This document shows positions 1 through 6,406 of a stretch of DNA of 6,492 bases, piece after piece. The stretch's first letter is position 1, and each line of letters opens with the position of its first letter. The position numbers and the translations under genes were made by a program. The stretch comes from an uncultured Prevotella sp. (GTDB taxonomy: Bacteria > Bacteroidota > Bacteroidia > Bacteroidales > Bacteroidaceae), in assembly GCF_900549175.1 (NCBI RefSeq), contig NZ_URNN01000161.1, positions 1-6,492 of the forward strand. Reading direction: 5' to 3'. The notes below the pieces were generated by a model, which saw only the letters and a program-made list of their open reading frames with translations, searched no databases and had not been told where the DNA came from.

Positions 1-128
1 CCAATTCGTAATTCGATAATTTGAAATCGGCCACAGGCCGACAACTCGTAATTCGTAACTCCAAATTCGTAATTCGAAATCGGCCACAGGCCGACAACTC
101 GTAATTCGTAACTCCAAATTCGTAATTC
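1..128. repeat. 53-bp tandem intergenic repeat with GC-rich hairpin
   Basis: Two perfectly identical 53-bp copies lie head to tail at 23-75 and 76-128. A fragment of a third copy (1-14, one A shorter than the matching part of the others) lies to the left, followed by eight extra bases, so the array probably continues beyond the window. Each unit has two parts. One is a perfect inverted repeat, TCGGCC-ACA-GGCCGA (27-41 and 80-94). The other is an AT-rich stretch built from heptamers of the form AAYTCGT (aattcgt, aactcgt). The right end of copy 2 supplies two of the three bases of the stop codon of the EnvC-like gene, so the array starts inside that codon. Repeat and hairpin are read directly from the sequence. 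Membership of a dispersed family is inference. Confidence 0.95.
80..94 (-). terminator. possible transcript-end hairpin of the dut operon
   Basis: This is the first hairpin after the operon's last stop codon: a 6-bp stem TCGGCC/GGCCGA with a 3-nt loop, beginning about 32 nt past the stop on the minus strand. Only three T residues follow it, so it is a poor intrinsic terminator by itself. The identical hairpin at 27-41 would give a second chance. It could equally protect the mRNA 3' end or simply be part of the repeat element. Confidence 0.25.
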
Positions 129-1716
129 ATCTTCCGAGCCACGCCTCCGGATTCAGCTTTGCCTTTTCGCGGCGCAACTGAAACTGGAGCACATTGTCGG
201 GACCCACCGCGCCGAGAGTCTGGCGGGTGGTAACCTTCTGCCCCTTGTGCACACTGACGGACGAGAGGTTGCAATAAACGGAGATGTAACTGCCGTGACG
301 CACCATCACACCCATGGAACCGGCGAAACTGAACACGGCACTCACCTCGCCGTCGAAGATGCTGCGGGCCTTGGCACCAGCCTGCCCCTCGATGTTGATG
401 CCCTTGTTGTCAAGACGCACGTTGCGCAAACCGTCGACATTGTACTGGCCGAAACGGTTGACAACCCTGTAAGGGCCCGTTATCGGCATGGGCAGACGGC
501 CGCGGTTGCTCTCAAAGCCGCCACTGATACGGCGGTCTTCGGCATCGAGACGGAATACGTCGCTACTGCCCGACGGTTTTGCCGTTGCCACATCACGGTT
601 GCGGGATTTGGCATCGGTAGAGGTATTGCGGCTTGCCGAACGGCGCGACTGACCGGTACCGCGCGAAGAGCGGTTGGCCGAAGTCCTGTCCTTCGCCCCC
701 TTGCCGTCGGAAGTCTGCTTGCCATTATCTCCGGCAGCCTCTGCCTCTGCCTTCTTGCGTGCAAGTTCTGCGGCACGCTGACGCGCTGCTTCCGCCTCAG
801 CCCTACGCTTGGCCTCAGCCTCGGCACGCAGACGGGCCCGTTCCACCTCCTCGGCCACAAGACGGTCTATCTGTGCGTTGAGTGCCGCATCCTTCTCGCG
901 CTGCTTTTCTATGAGCTGCTGAATGGTCTTCTGCTGCTTCTGCAGCGTGTTCACCACCTGCTGCTGTTCCGTCTGCTTGGTCTCGAGGTTGCGGCGCTCC
1001 TGCTCACCCTTGGTCAGCAGGCTGCTCTTCTGCCGCTTGGTGGCCGTAAGGGCATTGCACTTCTCCGTTATCTCCTCCTGCTTGGCCTTCACTGCTTCGC
1101 CCTGCGCACGCTGATAAGCGGCATACTCGCGGGTGAAGCGCAGACGGCGGTACATCTGCGTGAAGTTCTTGGCACTGAAAACGAACATCATCTGGTTCTG
1201 TATCGAGCGGTTGCGGTGCATGTAACGCATCGACTTGACATACTTGTCCTTTCTGTCGTCCAGTTGCGCCTCCAGCTCCTTCAACTGCCTTTCCAGCACT
1301 ACGATATCGCCGTCGAGACTGCTTATATCGCGGCGTATGGTGTCGATGGTCCTGCGCTTGTCCTCAATCTCGGTATTGATTATCATCAGACTCTGCAGAC
1401 GCTTCTTCACGTCACGCTCGTTGGTGCGCAGACGCTGCTCGTGCTGCTTGATCTCCTTCTTTATCCTGGCCCTCTCGTTCTGCAAGCCCTTTATCGAGAC
1501 ATTGCCACCGCCCTGCTTCGTCTTGCCCTTGGAAGCGGAGGTGGTCTTCTTCTTCGATTTTGCCGACTTCGCTGTCTTGCCCGATTGTCCCGCACGCGAC
1601 GATGCCTTCCCGGCCCGTGCAGAGGTACGCGACTTGGCGGTGGAGGATGTGCGCGTCTGTGCGCCCGCCGCCACCGTAAAGACAAACACAATTATGAATA
1701 TCCTGAACAGTCTCAT
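127..1716 (-). CDS. EnvC-like murein hydrolase activator with degenerate LytM (M23) domain
   Basis: A 529-residue exported protein, probably a periplasmic activator of cell-wall amidases during division or envelope remodelling. Residues 1-19 form a signal peptide (MRLFRIFIIV..., likely cleaved after AGA). Residues 20-75 are Ser/Thr/Lys-rich and disordered, and about 76-330 are a long coiled coil ending in an Ala/Glu/Arg-rich helix. Residues 331-385 form a second polar low-complexity linker, and about 405-529 a LytM/M23 domain. All metal-site residues of active M23 peptidases appear lost. The HxGxD site reads NKGIN (437-441), the YxH site reads YCN (481-483), and the terminal HxH site reads VLQ (509-511). 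Proteobacterial EnvC is degenerate in the same way and activates amidases rather than cutting peptidoglycan; that role is inferred here by family resemblance. The protein ends NPEAWLGR, a normal ending for the family, so it is not truncated by the repeat overlapping its stop. The ATG at 1714-1716 is followed directly by the signal peptide. No promoter was seen upstream, so it is probably the last gene of the dut operon. Confidence 0.9.
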   Translation of the reverse strand: MRLFRIFIIVFVFTVAAGAQTRTSSTAKSRTSARAGKASSRAGQSGKTAKSAKSKKKTTSASKGKTKQGGGNVSIKGLQNERARIKKEIKQHEQRLRTNERDVKKRLQSLMIINTEIEDKRRTIDTIRRDISSLDGDIVVLERQLKELEAQLDDRKDKYVKSMRYMHRNRSIQNQMMFVFSAKNFTQMYRRLRFTREYAAYQRAQGEAVKAKQEEITEKCNALTATKRQKSSLLTKGEQERRNLETKQTEQQQVVNTLQKQQKTIQQLIEKQREKDAALNAQIDRLVAEEVERARLRAEAEAKRRAEAEAARQRAAELARKKAEAEAAGDNGKQTSDGKGAKDRTSANRSSRGTGQSRRSASRNTSTDAKSRNRDVATAKPSGSSDVFRLDAEDRRISGGFESNRGRLPMPITGPYRVVNRFGQYNVDGLRNVRLDNKGINIEGQAGAKARSIFDGEVSAVFSFAGSMGVMVRHGSYISVYCNLSSVSVHKGQKVTTRQTLGAVGPDNVLQFQLRREKAKLNPEAWLGR

Positions 1717-1790
1717 TTGAAATCAAACAGTCTTCTTTGGAATAAAAACAATATTCTCTGGAATCAAAAAAACAGTCTCTTTAAGAATTA
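1706..1790. repeat. degenerate ~21-bp tandem repeat in the spacer before the EnvC-like gene
   Basis: Four related units begin at 1706, 1726, 1747 and 1771 (steps of 20, 21 and 24 bp). On the plus strand each opens with AACAGTCT (AACAATAT in the third) and continues with a version of TCTTTGGAATCAAA. In the coding direction each unit ends in GACTGTT or a close variant. The array fills the whole 71-bp spacer. One end overlaps the TAA stop of the lipoprotein gene (1788-1790), and the other contains the ATG of the EnvC-like gene. Differences between units are mostly substitutions and A-run length changes. No Bacteroides-type promoter and no ribosome binding site were seen in it. Confidence 0.75.
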
Positions 1791-2642
1791 CAATGCCTTC
1801 AGACGCCGTAAGATATCATCCATCTTCACCGGCTTGTACTTGGAAGACACCTCCGTGCGCGTCTCCCAATCGCTGTCACTGCCGATGTTGTTGAGCCGGA
1901 TGTTCAGCTTAACATCCTTGCCGGATGGTGACTTTAACGTGACGGTGTTGGCTGTGGGGAACCGCTTCGAGGCGAACGGCTTGAAATCGGTGTAATTCCA
2001 GTTGAGTTCGGTGTTGCCATGCGCCGTGTCACGGTACACCACCTTGGCCTGACGTATGCCGGCATCCGACATCCCCGCCGACCACCGGTACGACATGCGG
2101 TCGCGGCTGAACGAAATGTTCACTTCGTCGCCCGCCACGCTTGTGGCAAATGCTTTCATGTCGGCTGCTGTAAGACGGGTCTTTCCCGGCTGGAAAAGCT
2201 CGTTCCAGAACAGAGCCTGAAGCGAATGGAAATTGATGCCGCTGCTGCGCAGGAAGTCAACCTCACTGTACGGCACCTTGATATACTGCTTGTTGATGCG
2301 GTCCATGACAAGCACATAATCATTGGTGAACTCCAGACGCCCCGCCTCAACGAAGCCGAAAGCCATGAGCTGCAGACGTATCACATCGTCGCGCTTCATC
2401 TTCAGATTGCCCGACAGCGATATGTCCTTGGAGTCTATCTGCACCTGAAACTTTATCTTGGAAGTGATAAACTTTGCCGACAGCGCATTGTCTGACACCT
2501 TTTGCAGAAAGCCCTGCGCATCTGCCACCACCTCAGAGCCGGCCGTGCCGGGCTTTTCAAGCGATTTTGACGACTTGCACGCCCCCAACACCAACAGCAT
2601 CGAGAGAGCGGCTATCTTAAACAAATTCACCGGTTTCATCAT
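1788..2642 (-). CDS. DUF4292-type lipoprotein, possible LolB-like
   Basis: A 284-residue lipoprotein. The signal peptide ends in the lipobox LGAC, so Cys22 should be lipidated. The next residues, KSSKS, lack the acidic K(D/E)2-type signal that sends Bacteroidota lipoproteins to the cell surface, so it probably faces the periplasm. The body (about 45-255) is mostly alternating beta-strand sequence. Residues 76-122 (LSGNLKMKRDDVIRLQLMAF, then a turn and more strands) and the helix around 138-150 (HSLQALFWNELFQ) fit the DUF4292 family as I know it. The strand order, the pattern of a hydrophobic half-barrel, and the Leu-rich helix before a Pro-Gly turn recall LolB, the outer-membrane lipoprotein receptor. 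That link is my inference. The start is the ATG at 2642, which overlaps the TPR gene's stop as ATGA. A second ATG follows at once (protein begins MMKP) and also touches the stop codon. The exact function is not established. Confidence 0.85.
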   Translation of the reverse strand: MMKPVNLFKIAALSMLLVLGACKSSKSLEKPGTAGSEVVADAQGFLQKVSDNALSAKFITSKIKFQVQIDSKDISLSGNLKMKRDDVIRLQLMAFGFVEAGRLEFTNDYVLVMDRINKQYIKVPYSEVDFLRSSGINFHSLQALFWNELFQPGKTRLTAADMKAFATSVAGDEVNISFSRDRMSYRWSAGMSDAGIRQAKVVYRDTAHGNTELNWNYTDFKPFASKRFPTANTVTLKSPSGKDVKLNIRLNNIGSDSDWETRTEVSSKYKPVKMDDILRRLKAL

Positions 2643-4411
2643 TTCTTCAGATATTTCTTTTGTTTTATCTTTTTCTTAATCAGCTTGCTCCCGGCACCTG
2701 CCTCCACAGCCTTGTGCCACAGTTCAACGGCCTTGTCGGTGTCGCCGCACATGGCGTGTATGTCGCCGGCATGCTCGAGAATCACGTCACTCGGCTCATC
2801 ATCGTGCTGCAAGGCCTGGTCTATGTACACACGCGCCTCGGCGTAGCGTCCTTCGAGAAACAGTATCCAGGCATAAGTGTCGAGATAGGTGGCATTTTCG
2901 GGTTCGGCTTTTATCGTCTTGTAGCTCATCTGTTCCGCCTTTTCAAGGTCGCGTTCCTTCAGGCTGAGATAATAGGCATAGTTGTTCAGGCAACCGATGT
3001 TGTCGGGTTTCCACTGCAGACACGAGTCGTAGGCGGCAAAAGCCTCCACGTCGCGCCCCCGCTGAAACAGCATGTCACCCAAAGCGGAATAGAAGTCGGA
3101 AGCGAGCTCCGGGCTGCTGTCTTCCGTTATCACGCTTATGCCGTTCTGGAAAGCCTCCAGAGCATTGTCTTCATCGCCCATTCTGTAGTAGGCCATGCCC
3201 TGATAATAATAGAAGCCCATATTGTCGGGGTTGTACTGGCGGGCGGCACGGCACAGATCGACCACGGCGGGCATATCGTCACGCATCCACGCATAAGATA
3301 CAAGTTCGAGACGCGCCGCAGCATTGTCGGGCGCCACATCGAGCACCCACTCCAGTACGTTGCGGATGGTGTCACGCGGCATATTCTTCAGCTTCATGTA
3401 TGCCACCTGCAGCATGGCCACATCCATGTCGGGCTGCTGCAGCTGCCGGCGCATGCCGTCGAAATACTGCATTATGCGCAGGCTGTCGCCGCCCCGCTCC
3501 TCGCTTTCGCCAATCTCCTGACGCATTATGTACACGCGGTTTGCCGGCGTGGTGTTACGGTTCGTGAGAATACACATCGTCACCGAGTCGGCGCGCACCA
3601 TGTCGGTGTCCTGCTTGTAATACGCCCGCATGGAGAGCATCGCCCTCACGTTGTCGGGCTCTTCACGCAGGATACTTTCAAGTATCGGCATGGCCTCTGC
3701 CTCACCGCCGTTCATCAGCAACATGTCGGCGTACATGCCTCGATAGTTCAGGTCGTTGGGATACTGGTCGGCCAGCATCTTCATCTCGGCGATGGCTGCC
3801 TGCTTGTCGCCCTTCTTGGTGTATATGTCGCTCTTGGCGTATGAGAGGCGCTCGCTCTTGCCCTCCTGCTCCTCCATCCTCTCAAGCGTGGCTATGGCCT
3901 TGTCGTAGTCCGCCTGCTGCAAATAAAGCTGCACGAGCATGGAGAGCATGTCTATATTGCCGGAACTGTTGCGCGTAAGCCGCTCGATGGCGGCGATGGC
4001 CTCTTCGTAACGTCCCATATTCACATACGCCTCTGCCAGCGTTTCAAGGTATGTCGTGTTGTCCGGATTGAGGTCGACGGCCTTCTTGAAATACTCCAGT
4101 GCCCGCTCCTTGTCTTTGAGCGAGGCATAATACTGTGCAAGATAGAACCACACCTCGGGGGCCTGCGGATTCAGTTCGGCACAATAGCGCAGAAGCTCGA
4201 AAGCAGCGGTGTTGTTGCCTTTCTGCCGCTGCACCATGGCATCGAGAAAGAACATGTCGTACTTTCGCGACACGCCGTCACTCTGTGTTGTCTGCGCCGT
4301 GGCAGGCATCACTGCACCCGCCGCTGTCAGGAGGACAACGGCCAGAGCCACAAGCAGTGAGCGCACCGCCGCCGGACATATCGTCGTTCTGTTGTTCATG
4401 TCGTTATTCAT
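2639..4411 (-). CDS. secreted tetratricopeptide repeat (TPR) protein
   Basis: A 590-residue exported protein composed almost entirely of TPR helix pairs, expected to act as a periplasmic or membrane-attached scaffold that binds partner proteins. A hydrophobic signal sequence spans about 17-40 (SLLVALAVVLLTAAG, likely cleaved after ATA). Clear TPR units lie near 84-117, 118-151, 152-185, 187-220 and 222-254, then 396-430, 435-469, 470-505, 506-540 and 541-575. They show the usual signature of small residues and the ..A...Y.....P.. pattern (for example YFKKAVDLNPDN). The middle (about 255-390) is more divergent. The last 15 residues are very Lys-rich. There is no enzymatic domain. The start at 4411 overlaps the dut stop by 4 bases (ATGA), and the stop overlaps the lipoprotein start in the same way, so translation is probably coupled through all three. 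An in-frame ATG four codons later is possible. Its partner is unknown; the neighbouring lipoprotein and EnvC-like protein are the obvious candidates. Confidence 0.9.
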   Translation of the reverse strand: MNNDMNNRTTICPAAVRSLLVALAVVLLTAAGAVMPATAQTTQSDGVSRKYDMFFLDAMVQRQKGNNTAAFELLRYCAELNPQAPEVWFYLAQYYASLKDKERALEYFKKAVDLNPDNTTYLETLAEAYVNMGRYEEAIAAIERLTRNSSGNIDMLSMLVQLYLQQADYDKAIATLERMEEQEGKSERLSYAKSDIYTKKGDKQAAIAEMKMLADQYPNDLNYRGMYADMLLMNGGEAEAMPILESILREEPDNVRAMLSMRAYYKQDTDMVRADSVTMCILTNRNTTPANRVYIMRQEIGESEERGGDSLRIMQYFDGMRRQLQQPDMDVAMLQVAYMKLKNMPRDTIRNVLEWVLDVAPDNAAARLELVSYAWMRDDMPAVVDLCRAARQYNPDNMGFYYYQGMAYYRMGDEDNALEAFQNGISVITEDSSPELASDFYSALGDMLFQRGRDVEAFAAYDSCLQWKPDNIGCLNNYAYYLSLKERDLEKAEQMSYKTIKAEPENATYLDTYAWILFLEGRYAEARVYIDQALQHDDEPSDVILEHAGDIHAMCGDTDKAVELWHKAVEAGAGSKLIKKKIKQKKYLKK

Positions 4412-4845
4412 TTCACACCGGTATGACCGTAACCGCCTTCGCCGCGCTCTGTGTCGTCAAGCTCGCCGACCTCGACAAAAGCGGCCTTCTCATGCCGCGC
4501 TATCACCAGTTGCGCAATGCGCTCGCCACTGTTAACCACGAAATCATCGGCAGAAAGATTCACAAGCAGCACCTTTATCTCGCCACGGTAGTCGGCATCG
4601 ACGGTGCCGGGCGAGTTGAGCACCGTGATGCCGTGCTTCAACGCCAGTCCGCTGCGCGGCCTTACCTGCGCCTCATAGCCCTCGGGCAACGCTATGTGCA
4701 GGCCGGTGCCTATCAGCCGGCGCTCCATGGGGCGCAGCACCACAGGTTCGTCAATGTCGGCCCTGAGGTCCATGCCTGCGCTCAGTCCGGTGGCATACTC
4801 CGGCAACGGCTGGTGTCCACGGTTGATGACTTTTATCTCTATCAT
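4408..4845 (-). CDS. dut: dUTP diphosphatase (dUTPase)
   Basis: Hydrolyses dUTP to dUMP and pyrophosphate in the cytoplasm, which keeps uracil out of DNA and supplies dUMP for thymidylate synthesis. The 145-residue length is normal for the homotrimeric family. All five motifs are present: I, SAGMDLRA (22-29); II, RPRSGLA (62-68); III, GTVDADYRGEI (80-90), with catalytic Asp83 and the uracil-stacking Tyr86; IV, GERIAQLVI (107-115); V, RGEGGYGHTG (134-143), with Tyr where many members have Phe. The frame stays open upstream to a TTG at 4893. That codon lies inside the predicted -7 promoter box and would add 16 unrelated residues, so I chose the ATG at 4843-4845. It is the first gene of the minus-strand operon, and its TGA overlaps the TPR start as ATGA. 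Confidence 0.97.
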   Translation of the reverse strand: MIEIKVINRGHQPLPEYATGLSAGMDLRADIDEPVVLRPMERRLIGTGLHIALPEGYEAQVRPRSGLALKHGITVLNSPGTVDADYRGEIKVLLVNLSADDFVVNSGERIAQLVIARHEKAAFVEVGELDDTERGEGGYGHTGVK

Positions 4846-4890
4846 TGTCTGTTCGGATTTAAATGTTTCGGACTTTATATTATTAAGGTG

Positions 4891-4898
4891 CAAAAATA
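4891..4898 (-). promoter_or_regulatory. probable -7 box of the dut operon promoter
   Basis: On the minus strand this reads TATTTTTG, an exact match to the Bacteroides -7 consensus TAnnTTTG. It lies 45 bp before the dut ATG, giving a 5' leader of roughly 40 nt. The -33 element is weak: the position 20 nt upstream (4919-4922) reads TGCC, and the nearest TTTG (4911-4914) is only 12 nt away. I see no other promoter for the four-gene operon. Confidence 0.6.
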
Positions 4899-4922
4899 GT
4901 GATTAATCCGCAAACACAGGCA

Positions 4923-4937
4923 TTTATAAGATATAAA
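4923..4937. other. AT-rich palindrome in the dut-dgt divergent spacer
   Basis: TTTATA-AGA-TATAAA is a perfect 6-bp inverted repeat with a 3-nt centre. It lies between the two divergent promoters, just upstream of the dut -33 region. It could be an operator, but such a short AT-only palindrome is common by chance in an AT-rich spacer. The rest of the 217-bp spacer holds only the two promoters and the possible leader ORF. Confidence 0.25.
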
Positions 4938-4988
4938 AAGTCTTTATTCCATTATTTTGGCAAAGAGAGCCACTAAATCGGAGTGTAA

Positions 4989-5020
4989 TTTGGGGATTCG
5001 GTTCCTTTTGTGTACTTTTG
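4989..5020 (+). promoter_or_regulatory. dgt promoter, Bacteroides-type
   Basis: TTTG (4989-4992), a 20-nt gap, and TACTTTTG (5013-5020) match the Bacteroides primary sigma-factor consensus (-33 TTTG, -7 TAnnTTTG) with good spacing. Transcription should start a few bases after 5020, around 5024-5027. That leaves a leader of about 38 nt before the dgt ATG at 5063. It also rules out the upstream in-frame TTG at 5018, which lies inside the -7 box. Confidence 0.8.
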
Positions 5021-5024
5021 CGCA

Positions 5025-5066
5025 ATGACACCAAACAATACCGTTTACACAACAATACGACTATGA
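5025..5066 (+). promoter_or_regulatory. possible 13-codon leader ORF overlapping the dgt start
   Basis: An ATG at 5025-5027 opens a short frame (MTPNNTVYTTIRL) whose TGA at 5064-5066 overlaps the dgt ATG at 5063-5065 as ATGA. This is the same coupling arrangement seen twice in the neighbouring operon. The ATG falls at or next to the predicted transcription start, so it would be read, if at all, from an almost leaderless mRNA. The frame is so short that chance is a real explanation. Confidence 0.25.
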
Positions 5067-6400
5067 ACTGGCAACAACTCATAACCAACAAGCGGCTCGG
5101 ACAGGAGCAGCGCCACAACGAGCGGCACGACGACCGCACGGAGTTCAAGCGCGACTACGACAGGCTGATATTCTCGGCACCATTCCGGCGGTTGCAGAAC
5201 AAGACACAGGTGTTCCCCCTGCCCGGCAGCATCTTCGTACACAACCGCCTGACGCACAGCCTCGAAGTGGCCAGCGTGGGCATGTCGCTCGGCAACGATG
5301 TGGCACGGACACTCACGGAACGCCACCCCGAGCTGAACGGCACGATGATACACGAGATAGGCCAGATAGTGGCCACGGCATGCCTCGCCCACGACATGGG
5401 CAACCCGCCTTTCGGCCACTCCGGCGAAAAGGCCATACAGACGTTTTTCACCGAAGGGGCCGGACAGGCACTGAAGGACATGGTGAGCCGCGAACTGTGG
5501 GATGACATAACCCACTTTGAAGGCAACGCCAACGCCTTCCGCCTGCTCACCCACCGCTTCTGCGGACGGCGCACCGGCGGTTTCGTGATGACCTACTCGA
5601 CACTGGCCGCAGTGGTGAAATATCCTTTCGAGGCAGCCGCCGCTGGCAGTCACGGCAAGTTCGGATTTTTCGACACAGAGAAGGATACATACTGCAAAAT
5701 TGCCGATGAAATGGGCATAAAACGGCTGTCGGCACCGGGAGAGCCACTGCGTTACGCCCGTCATCCACTGGTATATCTGGTGGAAGCCGCCGACGACATC
5801 TGCTATGAGATAATGGACATAGAAGACGCCAACAAACTGAAGATACTGTCGTATCACGACACGGCGGAACTGATGCTCGGCTTCTTTGACGAAGAGACAA
5901 AACGGAAGATAATGCAGCGCATCGACGACGAGCAGCTCACCGACGACAACGAGAAGATTGTGTACATGCGCGCCTGTGTCATCGGCAAACTGGTAAACGA
6001 GTGCGTCAAAGCCTTCATAGAAAACGAGGAGGAGATACTCGACGCACGTTTCTCCGGCAGCTTGATAGACCACATCTCGGATACACCGCGCGCGGCATAC
6101 CGCCGATGTACGGAAATATCGAAGAAAAAGATATATTGCAGCAAGCCCGTGCTCGACGTGGAGCTGTCGGGTTACAAGATAATGGAAACGCTAATGGCAC
6201 AGATGACTGAGGCCGCCCTGCATCCCGAACGCTTCTACTCAAAACAGCTGATAGGCCGTGTGAGCAGCCAGTACGACATACACTCGCCGCAGCTCGAGAC
6301 GCGCATCATGGCCGTGATAGACTACATCAGCGGCATGACCGACATATACGCGCTCGACATCTATCAGAAAATCAACGGAATAAGTCTGCCGATAGTTTAA
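5063..6400 (+). CDS. dgt: deoxyguanosinetriphosphate triphosphohydrolase (dGTPase), HD domain
   Basis: Hydrolyses dGTP (possibly other dNTPs) to the deoxynucleoside and triphosphate, which tunes the cytoplasmic dNTP pool. The protein has 445 residues, normal for the family. The HD-domain metal ligands are in order: His65 (RLTHSLEV), His110-Asp111 (CLAHDMGNPPFGHSGE) and Asp244 or Asp245 (EAADDICYEIMDIEDA). His119 and Glu122 in the GHSGE segment match the extra catalytic His/Glu pair of E. coli Dgt. The N-terminal RTEFKRDYDRLIFSAPFRRL segment (25-44) is also typical of dGTPases. The ATG at 5063 was chosen because the only longer alternative (TTG at 5018) lies inside the promoter. No Shine-Dalgarno sequence is seen. 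It is transcribed divergently from dut, another dNTP-pool enzyme, and appears to be a single-gene unit within this window. Confidence 0.96.
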   Translation: MNWQQLITNKRLGQEQRHNERHDDRTEFKRDYDRLIFSAPFRRLQNKTQVFPLPGSIFVHNRLTHSLEVASVGMSLGNDVARTLTERHPELNGTMIHEIGQIVATACLAHDMGNPPFGHSGEKAIQTFFTEGAGQALKDMVSRELWDDITHFEGNANAFRLLTHRFCGRRTGGFVMTYSTLAAVVKYPFEAAAAGSHGKFGFFDTEKDTYCKIADEMGIKRLSAPGEPLRYARHPLVYLVEAADDICYEIMDIEDANKLKILSYHDTAELMLGFFDEETKRKIMQRIDDEQLTDDNEKIVYMRACVIGKLVNECVKAFIENEEEILDARFSGSLIDHISDTPRAAYRRCTEISKKKIYCSKPVLDVELSGYKIMETLMAQMTEAALHPERFYSKQLIGRVSSQYDIHSPQLETRIMAVIDYISGMTDIYALDIYQKINGISLPIV

Positions 6401-6406
6401 CCGATT

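Noticed and set aside
1..128. CRISPR array
   Set aside because: The units are directly adjacent 53-bp tandem copies with no unique spacers, and there are no cas genes.
1740..1756. Small stem GAATA/TATTC in the spacer before the EnvC-like gene
   Set aside because: Five AT-rich pairs around a 7-nt loop would be unstable and are explained by the repeat units themselves.
1979..1991. TTGAAATCGG inside the lipoprotein gene, matching the sequence at 21-30
   Set aside because: Only about 10 bases match, the codons there read as normal protein, and the hairpin and heptamers do not follow. Probably chance.
247..1995. Long plus-strand open frame of 582 codons
   Set aside because: It lies antisense to the EnvC-like gene and part of the lipoprotein gene. 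Its product is Leu/His/Arg-rich with no domain, and it crosses the repeat spacer. It is a by-product of codon bias in the real genes.
2660..3844. Plus-strand open frame of 394 codons
   Set aside because: Antisense to the TPR gene, His/Val-rich, with no recognisable domain and no promoter or start signal. The opposite strand has clear TPR motifs.
4846..4893. Sixteen-residue N-terminal extension of dUTPase from a TTG start
   Set aside because: The TTG lies within the predicted -7 box, the extra residues match nothing in the family, and MIEIKVIN is a typical dUTPase start.
5018..5062. Fifteen-residue N-terminal extension of dGTPase from a TTG start
   Set aside because: The TTG is the end of the TACTTTTG promoter box, so it would not be transcribed. 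The ATG at 5063 gives the family's usual length.
5045..6073. Minus-strand open frame of 342 codons
   Set aside because: Antisense to dgt, whose HD motifs are unmistakable. The antisense product has no coherent family signature.
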